A stretch of DNA of 64,000 nucleotides from CALFXN01 sp937957815 (GTDB lineage: Bacteria > Synergistota > Synergistia > Synergistales > Aminobacteriaceae), in assembly GCA_036788195.1 (NCBI GenBank), contig DAIQNX010000012.1, positions 14,708 to 78,707 of the forward strand. The letters are read 5' to 3'. This document shows, piece after piece, positions 1 through 7,623 of this stretch. The position numbers were made by a program, and so were the translations under genes. Under the pieces are notes generated by a model that ran no database searches, was not told the origin of the DNA, and worked only from the letters and a program-made list of their open reading frames with translations. Each line of letters starts with the position of its first letter. The stretch's first letter is position 1.

Positions 1-434
1 CGGGGGCGACCTGCACCGTCACGGGGCTGACAGGGACGAGCGAGCCATGGGACATCGCGTGGGCGGCCCGCGAGGCGCTCGGATACGAGCTCTCGATGCT
101 TCTCGAAGCGATCTCCCGGAAGACGCCGACGCCGGACACGCTCGAGGCCGGTGGAGGGCTGGCGCACGTCCCGGAGTTCATGCGCCTCGTCGCCGACATC
201 ACGGGAAGGCGCCTCCGACTGCACCCCGACACCGACGCCTCGTTCGGCGACGCTCTCGTCGCGCTGAGCGCCGACGTCCCGCTCGACCGGATGGACGCCC
301 TCCCGGGAATCGCGGAGCATCTCGGAAAGCTGGACACCGTCGACCCCGATCCGGATCGGCATGAAGCCTACGCGCCGCACCGGAGTCGCTTCGTCGGAAT
401 GTGCCGGACGATGTTTCCCGGATACGGAATATAA
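1..434 (+). CDS. FGGY-family carbohydrate kinase, C-terminal fragment
   Basis: This is the 3' end of a gene that starts before the window. Bases 3-434 are one open frame of 143 codons plus stop. The visible part matches the second actin-like lobe of FGGY sugar kinases: a Gly-Thr-rich stretch near the start of the window, then the family signature GGGLAHVPEFMRLVADITG about 50 residues in, and SFGDALVAL further on, where these kinases normally read GAAxLA. FGGY enzymes phosphorylate a sugar or polyol with ATP in the cytoplasm. The substrate cannot be told from this half. A small Cdd1 gene follows after 17 bases and may be co-transcribed. Confidence 0.8.
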   Translation, partial: GATCTVTGLTGTSEPWDIAWAAREALGYELSMLLEAISRKTPTPDTLEAGGGLAHVPEFMRLVADITGRRLRLHPDTDASFGDALVALSADVPLDRMDALPGIAEHLGKLDTVDPDPDRHEAYAPHRSRFVGMCRTMFPGYGI

Positions 435-451
435 ATAAGGAGTGATCCGCC

Positions 452-754
452 ATGAATCCCACAAAGGTCGACCGCGCACGCGTCGCGCAGCTGACGGACC
501 TGCCGAACATCGGCCCCTCGATGGCCGAAGACCTGCGCCTGATCGGAATCCGCGATCCAGCGCAGCTCAGGGGCCGAGATCCCCGGGAACTGTACGACGC
601 CCTCTGCGAGAAGACGCGGACGCGTCAGGATCCCTGCGTCCTGGATACGTTCATTTCGATCGTCCGCTTCATGGACGGCGAACCTCCCCGCCCGTGGTGG
701 ACATTCACGGAGGAACGGAAGCGACTCTACCGGAGAGGGAGGGGAAACGACTGA
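452..754 (+). CDS. Cdd1 / helix-hairpin-helix domain protein
   Basis: A 100-residue protein. Residues 10-75 resemble the Cdd1 (pathogenicity locus) family, a small helix-hairpin-helix fold. The motif LTDLPNIGPSMAEDLRLIGI is a typical HhH turn (LPNIGxxxAxxLxxxGI), followed by the family-typical stretch with Asp-Pro-Cys and a Pro-Trp-Trp near the C-terminus. HhH folds usually contact DNA without sequence specificity, but the role of Cdd1 proteins is not established. The ATG at 452 is preceded by an AAGGAG-type ribosome site. It sits 17 bases after the kinase gene and is convergent with the trp operon. Confidence 0.8.
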   Translation: MNPTKVDRARVAQLTDLPNIGPSMAEDLRLIGIRDPAQLRGRDPRELYDALCEKTRTRQDPCVLDTFISIVRFMDGEPPRPWWTFTEERKRLYRRGRGND

Positions 755-775
755 TCCCCGTTCCGTCCCTCCGGT
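729..775. terminator. Hairpin between convergent Cdd1 and trpA genes
   Basis: An imperfect inverted repeat (ACCGGAG-A-GGGA paired with TCCCTCCGGT) spans the Cdd1 stop codon and the short gap before the trpA stop. No T-run follows on either strand, so it is only a possible intrinsic terminator for the converging transcripts. Confidence 0.35.
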
Positions 776-787
776 AGCCGTCTTCAA

Positions 788-1576
788 TCAGATGTTCCGG
801 ATCGCCTCGCGAAGGGAGCCGATGAACGCCTTCGCCTTATCCGAGATGCACGCCACGTCGGTACCGCACGGTTCGAGCAGCGAGATCAGCGCGCTTCCGA
901 CGACGACCCCGTCGGCCGCGCGTGCGGCGGCCCTCGCCCTTTCCGGACCGTTCACGCCGAACCCCAGGGCGAGCGGCAGAGACGTAGCCGCCCGAACGCG
1001 GTCCGTGTATTCCTCAAGCGACGCTCCCTGCCCTTCGCTCTCCCCCGTAACGCCAAGCCGCGAGACGCAATAGACGAAGCCCGAGGCCCGCTCCGCGATG
1101 GCCTTCAGGCGAAGCGGCGTCGTGTTCGGGGTCACCATGAGGACGAGGTCGATCCCCCGGTCCCGGAGCAGGGAGGCAAGTTCATCCGATTGATGGAACG
1201 GAAGGTCGGGAACGATGACTCCTGCGACGCCGGCGCATTCCGCATCGGCCGCGAACCGCCCTGGGCCGTAGGAGATGATCGGATTCATGTACCCCATGAG
1301 GACTCTCGGTGCTGAGATCCGGTCTCTGAGACCGGCGAGCATTTCGAGAATTTTCTTCAGCGTGGCTCCTCCAGCGAGGGCGCGTTGTCCGGCTCGCTGG
1401 ATGACGGGGCCGTCGGCGAGAGGGTCCGAAAACGGAATCCCGACCTCGAGGATATCCGCCCCCTCTCTGTCCAGCAGCTGAAGGAGCTCAGCGGTCGTCG
1501 CAAGGTCCGGATCCCCCGCCGAAACGTACGGTATCAACGCTTTCGTATGCGCGAACGCCTGTGCAAGAGTCTTCAT
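788..1576 (-). CDS. trpA: Tryptophan synthase alpha chain
   Basis: A 262-residue TIM-barrel protein. It cleaves indole-3-glycerol phosphate to indole and glyceraldehyde-3-phosphate and passes indole to TrpB through the subunit tunnel. The catalytic acids are visible as Glu44 (DILEVGIPFSDP) and Asp55 (LADGPVIQ). The phosphate-site glycines follow in GFGVNG and VVVGSALI. The ATG at 1576 lies two bases after the trpB stop codon, with a GGAGAG ribosome site inside the trpB end, so translation is probably coupled. It is the last gene of the attenuated trpCBA operon. Length is normal for the family. Confidence 0.97.
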   Translation of the reverse strand: MKTLAQAFAHTKALIPYVSAGDPDLATTAELLQLLDREGADILEVGIPFSDPLADGPVIQRAGQRALAGGATLKKILEMLAGLRDRISAPRVLMGYMNPIISYGPGRFAADAECAGVAGVIVPDLPFHQSDELASLLRDRGIDLVLMVTPNTTPLRLKAIAERASGFVYCVSRLGVTGESEGQGASLEEYTDRVRAATSLPLALGFGVNGPERARAAARAADGVVVGSALISLLEPCGTDVACISDKAKAFIGSLREAIRNI

Positions 1577-1578
1577 CG

Positions 1579-2766
1579 TCAGCTCTCCTTTTTCCCTTTC
1601 GCAAGGGCCAGGATCGTATCCATGTCCTTGTCGCCCCGGCCCGAGAGATTCACGAGGACGATATTCTCCTTCGGAAGCGCCCCTGCCGTGCGGTAGACGT
1701 GCGCGAGCGCGTGGGAGCTCTCGAGCGCCGGAATGATGCCTTCGAGGCGGCACGTGCGCATGAATGCGTCGACGGCCTCGTCGTCGGTGGCGGATACGTA
1801 GGCGGCCCGTCCCGTATCGGAGAGCATGCTGTGTTCCGGTCCGACGCCGGGATAGTCCAGTCCGGCCGATATCGAGTGCGCGGGCAGGATCTGCCCGTCG
1901 TCGTCGCACAGGACGTAGGAGTACGATCCGTGGAGGACACCCGGACGGCCCGCCGAGATGGTCGCTGCGTGGAGGCCGGTTTCGATCCCCCTTCCGGCGG
2001 CCTCGACGCCCGTGAGGGCGACCCCTGCGTCGTCGAGAAACGCGTGGAAGATCCCCATCGCGTTGCTCCCCCCACCCACGCAGGCGACCACCTGATCCGG
2101 AAGACGCCCCTCCCTTTCGAGAATCTGCGCCCGGGCCTCGACGCCGATGATCCGCTGAAAGTTGCGTACCATGAGCGGATACGGGTGCGGCCCCATTACG
2201 GAACCGATGACGTAGAAGGATGTCCCGACATTCGTGACCCAGTCGCGGATGGCTTCGTTGACGGCGTCCTTGAGGGTTCGCGTGCCGGACGTGACGGAGA
2301 CGACCTCCGCCCCGAGGAGCGCCATTCGCGCGACGTTCGGCGCCTGCCGGCGAACGTCCTCCTCGCCCATGTACACCACGCACTCCAGCCCGAAGAGCGC
2401 GGCGGCGGTCGCGGTCGCGACGCCGTGCATCCCGGCGCCGGTCTCGGCGATGATGCGCCGCTTGCCCATGCGCCTCGCGAGGAGCGCCTGGCCGAGCGCG
2501 TTGTTGATCTTGTGCGCGCCCGTGTGGTTCAGGTCTTCGCGCTTGAGGTAGACCTTCGCCCCTCCGAGCGCTTCCGTGATGCGGGACGCGAAATAGAGGG
2601 GGGACGGACGGCCGACGTAGTGCCTGAGCAGCGGCAGAATCTCCGCGTCGAACGACGGATCCGTCATGCTTTCGAGGTATGCCTCCTCGAGCTCTTCGAG
2701 CGCCGGGATCAGCGTCTCGGGAACGAACTGCCCCCCGAAGGGTCCGAAATACATCGATGTCTTCAT
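1579..2766 (-). CDS. trpB: Tryptophan synthase beta chain
   Basis: A 395-residue PLP enzyme that condenses indole with L-serine to make tryptophan. The N-terminus YFGPFGGQFVPETL is typical of the classical TrpB1 type. The PLP lysine is Lys86 in HTGAHKINNAL. The catalytic Glu lies in AETGAGMHG, and the PLP phosphate loop is GGGSNAMG. It ends in the usual NLSGRGDKD. It lies 34 bases downstream of trpC and two bases upstream of trpA. The ATG at 2766 has a GGAGAG site. Confidence 0.98.
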   Translation of the reverse strand: MKTSMYFGPFGGQFVPETLIPALEELEEAYLESMTDPSFDAEILPLLRHYVGRPSPLYFASRITEALGGAKVYLKREDLNHTGAHKINNALGQALLARRMGKRRIIAETGAGMHGVATATAAALFGLECVVYMGEEDVRRQAPNVARMALLGAEVVSVTSGTRTLKDAVNEAIRDWVTNVGTSFYVIGSVMGPHPYPLMVRNFQRIIGVEARAQILEREGRLPDQVVACVGGGSNAMGIFHAFLDDAGVALTGVEAAGRGIETGLHAATISAGRPGVLHGSYSYVLCDDDGQILPAHSISAGLDYPGVGPEHSMLSDTGRAAYVSATDDEAVDAFMRTCRLEGIIPALESSHALAHVYRTAGALPKENIVLVNLSGRGDKDMDTILALAKGKKES

Positions 2767-2800
2767 GAACGTTCTCTCCTTTCCGAATGTGTCCGGCGCG

Positions 2801-3559
2801 TCACGCCGCGCGTACGGAGATTTTCCTGAACGAGCGGATCATCGCGGCCGGGTCACCGGCGCGCATGAGCGCCTCGCCGACGAGAATGGCATCCGCTCCG
2901 GTCCCTGCGAGGAAGGCCGCGTCGCGGTCGTTCCGAACGCCGCTTTCGGAGACGACGATGCGAGATTCCCGTCCCTCGCGCCGTTCGAGGACCGCCATGA
3001 GACGTTCCGTGGTCCGGAGATCCACCGTGAAGTCGTCCAGGTTGCGATTGTTGATGCCGACGATCGTCGCGTCCGTGTCGAGGACATCGAGAAGTTCTCC
3101 TTCCGTATGGACTTCGACGATGGCCTCCATTCCCAGCGAGTGCGTCAGAGCCAGAAGCTCCTCGACGCGAGTCTTCCCGAGCGCGGCGACGATGAGCAGA
3201 ATCGCGTCCGCGCCGAGGAAGAGGCTCTCGTAGACCTGAAGTTCCGAAACGATGAAATCCTTCCGGAGAAGCGGAAGCTTCGTCAGCGTCCTGAGGGAGC
3301 GCAAGTCGTTCGCGCTTCCCCCGAAGAACGAGGCGTCCGTGAGAACCGACACCGCGTCCGCGCCTCCACGCTCATAGAACGACAATTGCTCCGGCGGATC
3401 CACCGCCCCGTTGATGACGCCCCTGCTCGGAGACGCCCGCTTGATCTCGCCGATGACGGAAAGTCCATCGCGCTTCAGTGCCGAAGACATTCGTCCGCCC
3501 GGTTTCACGAGCTCCGCAGCTTCTTCGAACTTCTTCTTCAGAATCCGCTCGAGTATCAT
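2801..3559 (-). CDS. trpC: Indole-3-glycerol phosphate synthase
   Basis: A 252-residue TIM barrel that converts carboxyphenylaminodeoxyribulose phosphate to indole-3-glycerol phosphate, the step before tryptophan synthase. The signature EIKRASPSRG holds the catalytic Lys. LLRKDFIVSELQVYES, VGINNRNLDDFTVD and SESGVRNDRD are the other family blocks. It is the first enzyme gene after the leader peptide and attenuator, starting at ATG 3559 with a GGGAGA site. It is not fused to TrpF. No trpE, trpG, trpD or trpF is present nearby, so the early steps must be encoded elsewhere or be absent. Confidence 0.97.
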   Translation of the reverse strand: MILERILKKKFEEAAELVKPGGRMSSALKRDGLSVIGEIKRASPSRGVINGAVDPPEQLSFYERGGADAVSVLTDASFFGGSANDLRSLRTLTKLPLLRKDFIVSELQVYESLFLGADAILLIVAALGKTRVEELLALTHSLGMEAIVEVHTEGELLDVLDTDATIVGINNRNLDDFTVDLRTTERLMAVLERREGRESRIVVSESGVRNDRDAAFLAGTGADAILVGEALMRAGDPAAMIRSFRKISVRAA

Positions 3560-3582
3560 GACGTTCTCCCTTCGTGCGACAT

Positions 3583-3632
3583 AAAAACAGCGAGAGGGGA
3601 GAAAGACCTTCCGGCCTTTCCCCCCTCTCGCT
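3583..3632 (-). terminator. trp attenuator terminator, second hairpin
   Basis: Read on the minus strand, AGCGAGAGGGG pairs with its complement across about 20 bases (3589-3632), with a mismatch and then a second short GAAAG/CTTTC helix. It is followed directly by five Ts (3583-3587). This is a strong intrinsic terminator placed 24 bases before the trpC start and after the leader peptide, so it would stop transcription before the structural genes. Confidence 0.8.
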
Positions 3633-3641
3633 TCGGGTACG

Positions 3642-3690
3642 AAAACGGCCGTGGAAGGAGATCCCCTGTGGGACCTGCCTCCACGGCCGT
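3642..3690 (-). terminator. trp leader hairpin (segment 3:4), first terminator
   Basis: An 11-bp perfect stem (ACGGCCGTGGA and its complement, 3645-3655 and 3680-3690) is followed on the minus strand by a run of Ts. The bases just inside its 5' arm, GGAGGCAGG, can instead pair with CCTGCCGCC at 3734-3742, immediately downstream of the leader Trp codons (eight of nine positions). That pairing would break this stem. It therefore behaves as the terminator/antiterminator switch of a classical trp attenuator. Confidence 0.6.
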
Positions 3691-3742
3691 AAAGTGCGCG
3701 CTTGTCTATCGGTTCGCGAGCTTTATGGTCACAGGCGGCAGG

Positions 3743-3790
3743 CTATCTGGCCCGCCACCACCAGTTCTGACTGAGGAGTTTCCGGATCAT
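3743..3790 (-). CDS. trpL: trp operon leader peptide
   Basis: A 15-codon frame, MIRKLLSQNWWWRAR, with three consecutive Trp codons and a TAG stop. The ATG at 3790 is preceded at eight bases by GGGAGG. The Trp codons overlap segment 1 (3750-3759), which can pair over ten bases, with two wobbles, with segment 2 (3734-3743). Ribosome stalling at the Trp codons when Trp-tRNA is scarce would free segment 2 to form an antiterminator with segment 3. Function is known from the attenuator family. Here it is inferred from position and codon content. Confidence 0.85.
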   Translation of the reverse strand: MIRKLLSQNWWWRAR

Positions 3791-3821
3791 GAACGATTCC
3801 TCCCAAGATTGATTACGGGGG

Positions 3822-3851
3822 AAGATACCACGGACGAACGTGATCTGTCAA
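3822..3851 (-). promoter_or_regulatory. Promoter of the trpLCBA operon
   Basis: On the minus strand a perfect -35 box TTGACA (3846-3851) is separated by 18 bases from TATCTT (3822-3827). The predicted start lies about 25-30 bases before the leader peptide start. It sits in the short gap after the upstream transporter gene. Confidence 0.7.
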
Positions 3852-3885
3852 CAGGTGAAGGCGCGATTGTGCGGCCGGACTGATT

Positions 3886-4773
3886 CTACAGGCCGACGGC
3901 GACCGACCCGGCGACGATGAGCGCGATGCCCGTCCACTGCGCGGCCGTCGACTGCTCGCGCATGACGAAAATCCCGAAGAGCGCCGTGAGAAGCGGGCTC
4001 GTTCCAGTGATCGGCGTCACGATGGAGAGCGGAATCAGCGTGACCGCCTTCGTGAACGTGAAGACGCCGACCCCGAGTCCGAACGCGCCAGCCCCGACGA
4101 TCGCCAGAGCGGCGCGGGGAGAGACGAGCGCGATCCGGCCCCGGTCCGCGCGCGCCGTGCCGATCCCCCAGTGGATCCACGTGCATCCGACGAGGAAGAC
4201 CGACCTCCAGAACGCGATCGTGATTCCCGGAATGCCCTGGAGAAGGAGGTATTTCGTGAGCGGCACCGTGAAGCCCCAAGCGAGCGCGGCCCCGAGCGCG
4301 CAGAGAAAGCCCCTCGCGGCCATGGCCGGCCTGTCGCCCCCTGCGACCTCGAAACGCAGGAGAACGACCCCGAGGATGACGAGGACCGTTCCGAGGATGA
4401 TGTTCCACGTGACGCTCTCACCGAAGAAAAACGCCGAGACGGCCGTGACGATGAGCGGATACGAACTCGTGATCGGGACGGCGCGGCTGACGCCGAGATG
4501 CCGGATCGCGGCGAAGTAGAGGATATCGCCGACGATATTGCCGAAGACCGTGTTCGCGAGGATCACGAGGAAAAAGACGGACGGGGCGCTCCAGACGAGG
4601 AACGCCGGGTCCGTCGCGAGAGTGATCGTGAGCAGGACGCCGAAAGAGCCGATCGACCGGATCGCGTTCACCTCGAGAAACGAAAGGCCATCCATCCCGC
4701 GTTTCAGGAGGATCGGCGACGCGGCCCAGCAACAGGCCGTCAGGGCGCTCATGAGTATTCCCAGAACGTACAT
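3886..4773 (-). CDS. EamA/DMT-family transporter
   Basis: A 295-residue inner-membrane protein with about ten hydrophobic helices in two EamA repeats (roughly residues 1-140 and 150-295). Family members export small metabolites such as amino acids or related compounds, but the substrate is not predictable. Typical features are the N-terminal GILMSALTACCWAASPILLK and a conserved FGESVTW / MREQSTAAQW pair at equivalent places in the two halves. The ATG at 4773 has GGAGG four bases upstream. It lies just upstream of the trp promoter on the same strand, but no terminator is obvious between them. Confidence 0.85.
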   Translation of the reverse strand: MYVLGILMSALTACCWAASPILLKRGMDGLSFLEVNAIRSIGSFGVLLTITLATDPAFLVWSAPSVFFLVILANTVFGNIVGDILYFAAIRHLGVSRAVPITSSYPLIVTAVSAFFFGESVTWNIILGTVLVILGVVLLRFEVAGGDRPAMAARGFLCALGAALAWGFTVPLTKYLLLQGIPGITIAFWRSVFLVGCTWIHWGIGTARADRGRIALVSPRAALAIVGAGAFGLGVGVFTFTKAVTLIPLSIVTPITGTSPLLTALFGIFVMREQSTAAQWTGIALIVAGSVAVGL

Positions 4774-4878
4774 TCCGCCTCCGGCTTACAGGCGGTTTAT
4801 CGACGCACCCCCGCCCGGATGGAGGGGAACGTCAGTCGCCCTCCCGATGCGTCATATTGTACACGATTTCTCGAAGGA

Positions 4879-5712
4879 TCAGAGCGCGACCGCCCCCGCG
4901 AGCCCCGTCGCGACGTTGATCCAGCGGCGCATTTCCACCATGTCGGAGCCGCGCATCCGCACCGTGCGTCCGTCGATGCGCTCCACGCCGGGAACGTACG
5001 AGACGACGTCGCACTGCCGCGAATACTTGAACGTCAGTCCGAGAACGTACGGCGTCGAGATTTTCTGAAGTGGCGCCTTTTTCGAAGCTACCCGGAGCGT
5101 CGCCTCGCGGGCGGCCTCCCGGAGCAGGTTTCGCGTCCGCGACGGGGGCAGACAATCGGCCGAGGCGTTGCCGCGCGCCTCCTTGACGCAGCACGTCACG
5201 AGTCCGTCGCCGAGAAGCGCCGAAGCCTCTCGGCATACGGCGGCGTCTCCGGTCACGAGCGCCACGGGAACGCCGCAGGATGCGCAGACGGCGCCGTTGA
5301 TCGCCGTTTCCCCCGCGGGTTCGCCGTTGAGGCGGACGTCGAAAATCGTCGCTCCCGAGACGGTATGGTCGAGAACCGCGAACGGCGTCCCCGACATCGC
5401 GTGGTACGCCACGAAGAACGCACCGTCGAATCCTTCGACGCCCTCGACCATCCCGAGGGCCTTCGGCGTTCCCGAGAGGAGACGGACGTTTTCCGGAAAG
5501 GTCGTGACATCGAGATTGATCATCCGCGCGTGGGAGTCGTTGACGACGATCTCCCTCGCCCCGCCCTCGATCGCTCCCTCGACGACCGCCAGGACGTCGT
5601 GGAGCTGCATCCTGCATCCGAACGCGTATTCCGCGGCGTGGTCCGAACGCGTCTGCAGCGCGCTGACGACGCCGGTCGCGCCCTCCATATCGGCACTGAC
5701 GTAAATCTTCAT
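4879..5712 (-). CDS. dppA: M55-family D-aminopeptidase (DppA-like)
   Basis: A 277-residue cytoplasmic zinc peptidase of family M55. It removes N-terminal D-amino acids from short peptides and is thought to feed on cell-wall-derived D-Ala peptides. The expected zinc ligands are visible: Asp8 and Glu10 in VSADMEG, His61 in VNDSH, His104 in VAYHAMSG, and an acid at Glu131 (LNGEPAGE). His116 (LDHTVSG) is the likely catalytic residue. It is transcribed divergently from a peptide-binding protein gene 226 bases away. The neighbouring peptidase and dipeptide transporter genes fit a shared role in peptide use. The symbol follows the Bacillus D-aminopeptidase, not the E. coli binding protein. Confidence 0.9.
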   Translation of the reverse strand: MKIYVSADMEGATGVVSALQTRSDHAAEYAFGCRMQLHDVLAVVEGAIEGGAREIVVNDSHARMINLDVTTFPENVRLLSGTPKALGMVEGVEGFDGAFFVAYHAMSGTPFAVLDHTVSGATIFDVRLNGEPAGETAINGAVCASCGVPVALVTGDAAVCREASALLGDGLVTCCVKEARGNASADCLPPSRTRNLLREAAREATLRVASKKAPLQKISTPYVLGLTFKYSRQCDVVSYVPGVERIDGRTVRMRGSDMVEMRRWINVATGLAGAVAL

Positions 5713-5779
5713 CGCGAATCACTCCTTCAAACGTTTTCCGGGCGTTCCGCCCCTCGCGTCCTCCACCGTCCTTTACACA

Positions 5780-5808
5780 TTGACAATCACCGGCGGAGGA
5801 TGTAGAAA
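5780..5808 (+). promoter_or_regulatory. Candidate promoter for the peptide-binding protein gene
   Basis: TTGACA (5780-5785), 17-base spacer, TAGAAA (5803-5808) on the plus strand. It lies within the 226-base gap between the divergent D-aminopeptidase and binding-protein genes and leaves a leader of about 125 bases before the start at 5939. No operator-like palindrome stood out. Confidence 0.5.
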
Positions 5809-5938
5809 TGGATGAACAAATGGATCCAATAGAAGTATAGCGCGTTCCGGAGGGAGGTGCATCTTCAGGAGGGAAAATCGGGCAACCGGTACGGGATGTC
5901 AGGATGAAGACACTATTACGGCAAGGAGGATGGGTACC

Positions 5939-7558
5939 ATGAAAAAACGCACATGGCTTCTGCTCTGCGTTCTGTGCATCATCGCCGCCGCCGGTCAGGC
6001 GGCGTATGCGGACGTATCCCGCGGCGGCATTCTCAAGTGGCACTTGCAGAACAACCCTCCGGCTCTCGATCCCGTCACGTCGAACATCACGACGTCGGCG
6101 CGGGGCACGAATCTCTACCTCGAAACGCTCGTCAGGAACGATGCGGACGGGAAGATCGTCCCGCATCTCGCCGAGAAGTGGGAGGTCAACGCGGACTCGA
6201 CGGTCTGGACCTTCCATCTCCGTACGGGAGTCCGTTTCCACAAGACGGTCAAGGGGAGTCCGACGCTGAACGGCGGGCGCGAGATGACCGCCGGCGACGT
6301 GAAGTACAGCCTCGAACGCCTCGTGAAGATGAAGTCCTCGCGCGTCATGTTCATCTCCGCGATCAAGGGGTACAAGGATCTCTTCGACGGCAAGACCGAC
6401 ACGTGGGCCGGGATCGAGGTCCTCGACCCGCACACGGTGCGCTTCACGCTCGACATGTCCTACGCGCCGTTCCTCGCCGCGCTGACGTACACGTCGTTCG
6501 GCGTCGTGCCGAAGGAAGACGCCGAGAAACTCGGGAAGGATTTCAACTTCGCGCCGGTCGGAACGGGCGCGTTCGCCTTCCATGAGTGGAAGCAGGATAA
6601 CTACGTGTCGTTCAGGAAGAATCCCGACTACTGGCGCAAGGACGCCTCGGGCGCGCAGCTGCCCTATCTCGACGGAGTCGATCTCGTCGTCATGCCAGAT
6701 TACGGCGTGGCCTACATGGAGCTCAAGAAGGGAAATCTTCACGTCCTCGAGGAAGTGACCGACGAATACTACGCGGACGCCAAGAAGGAATTCGGCAAGG
6801 GCTACCAGGAACGTCCCGCGCTTCAGAACTACTACTACGGCCTCAGCCAGATCCGCGAGCCGTTCAAGGACAATCTCAAGCTCCGGCAGGCGATCAACTA
6901 CGCCGTCGACCGCAGGGCGATCAGCGAGATGCTCCTCAACGGACGCTACATGCCCGCGATGGGGGTTCTGCCCCCGGGGATGTCGTCGTACGATCCCAAA
7001 CTCCGCGGATACGAGTACAACCCAGAGAAGGCGAAGCAGCTCCTGAAGGAAGCCGGGTACGAAAAGGGTCTCGAGATCACGCTCCACTACAACAGCACGC
7101 CGCGGCACAAGGCGATCGCCGAGGCCGTCCAGGCGCAACTCTCCCAGTTCAACATCACCGTGAACCTCGCGTCCACTGAAGTCGGTGCGCACTACGACGC
7201 CGTCCGGCGCGGCGACTACGAGTTCTTCCGCGCGGGCTGGGCGGGGGACTACAACGACCCCGACAACTTCCTCTACACGCTCTTCTGTTCCGACAACTTC
7301 GGCGCGAAGGGCAACTACTGCCGCTACAAGAACGACATGGTCGATACCCTTCTCCGCGACGCCCGGAAGGAACCCGACCCCGCGAAGCGCGTCGAGATGT
7401 ACAAGAAGGCCGAGCAGCAGATCGTCGACGACGCCGTGTGGCTCTTCCTGTACTACCAGACAACGAGCCTCGTGGCCCGTCCCGAGGTCCGGAACATTCA
7501 GCTTCCGTTCCTCGGCGCGTATATGACCGATCTGAGCGAGATCTCTCTCTCGAAGTAG
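5939..7558 (+). CDS. Oligo/dipeptide ABC transporter substrate-binding protein (SBP family 5)
   Basis: A 539-residue exported solute-binding protein. Residues 1-25 are a signal peptide (basic MKKR, hydrophobic core, AYA end). The mature part has the family-5 pattern LAEKWEVNADSTVWTFHLR, FAPVGTGAFAFHEW, LRQAINYAVDRRAI and LKEAGYEKG. It captures peptides in the periplasm for an ABC importer. The ATG at 5939 is preferred over the one at 5930 because AAGGAGG ends directly against 5930 but nine bases before 5939. The matching permease and ATPase genes are probably the dppBCDF set at 10252-14064, with two peptidase genes between. A strong terminator follows. Confidence 0.95.
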   Translation: MKKRTWLLLCVLCIIAAAGQAAYADVSRGGILKWHLQNNPPALDPVTSNITTSARGTNLYLETLVRNDADGKIVPHLAEKWEVNADSTVWTFHLRTGVRFHKTVKGSPTLNGGREMTAGDVKYSLERLVKMKSSRVMFISAIKGYKDLFDGKTDTWAGIEVLDPHTVRFTLDMSYAPFLAALTYTSFGVVPKEDAEKLGKDFNFAPVGTGAFAFHEWKQDNYVSFRKNPDYWRKDASGAQLPYLDGVDLVVMPDYGVAYMELKKGNLHVLEEVTDEYYADAKKEFGKGYQERPALQNYYYGLSQIREPFKDNLKLRQAINYAVDRRAISEMLLNGRYMPAMGVLPPGMSSYDPKLRGYEYNPEKAKQLLKEAGYEKGLEITLHYNSTPRHKAIAEAVQAQLSQFNITVNLASTEVGAHYDAVRRGDYEFFRAGWAGDYNDPDNFLYTLFCSDNFGAKGNYCRYKNDMVDTLLRDARKEPDPAKRVEMYKKAEQQIVDDAVWLFLYYQTTSLVARPEVRNIQLPFLGAYMTDLSEISLSK

Positions 7559-7577
7559 GCGATTATCAATGCACAGG

Positions 7578-7610
7578 GCGCCGCCCCGATTCCGGGGCGG
7601 CGCTTTTTTT
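7578..7610 (+). terminator. Intrinsic terminator after the peptide-binding protein gene
   Basis: A perfect 10-bp stem GCGCCGCCCC / GGGGCGGCGC with a six-base loop, followed by seven Ts (7604-7610). It ends the binding-protein transcript before the convergent aminopeptidase gene. Confidence 0.93.
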
Positions 7611-7623
7611 CGGCGGCGCCGCG

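Noticed and set aside
5930..5938. ATG 5930 as the start of the peptide-binding protein.
   Set aside because: GGAGG ends directly against it, and starting at 5939 gives normal spacing and a standard signal peptide.
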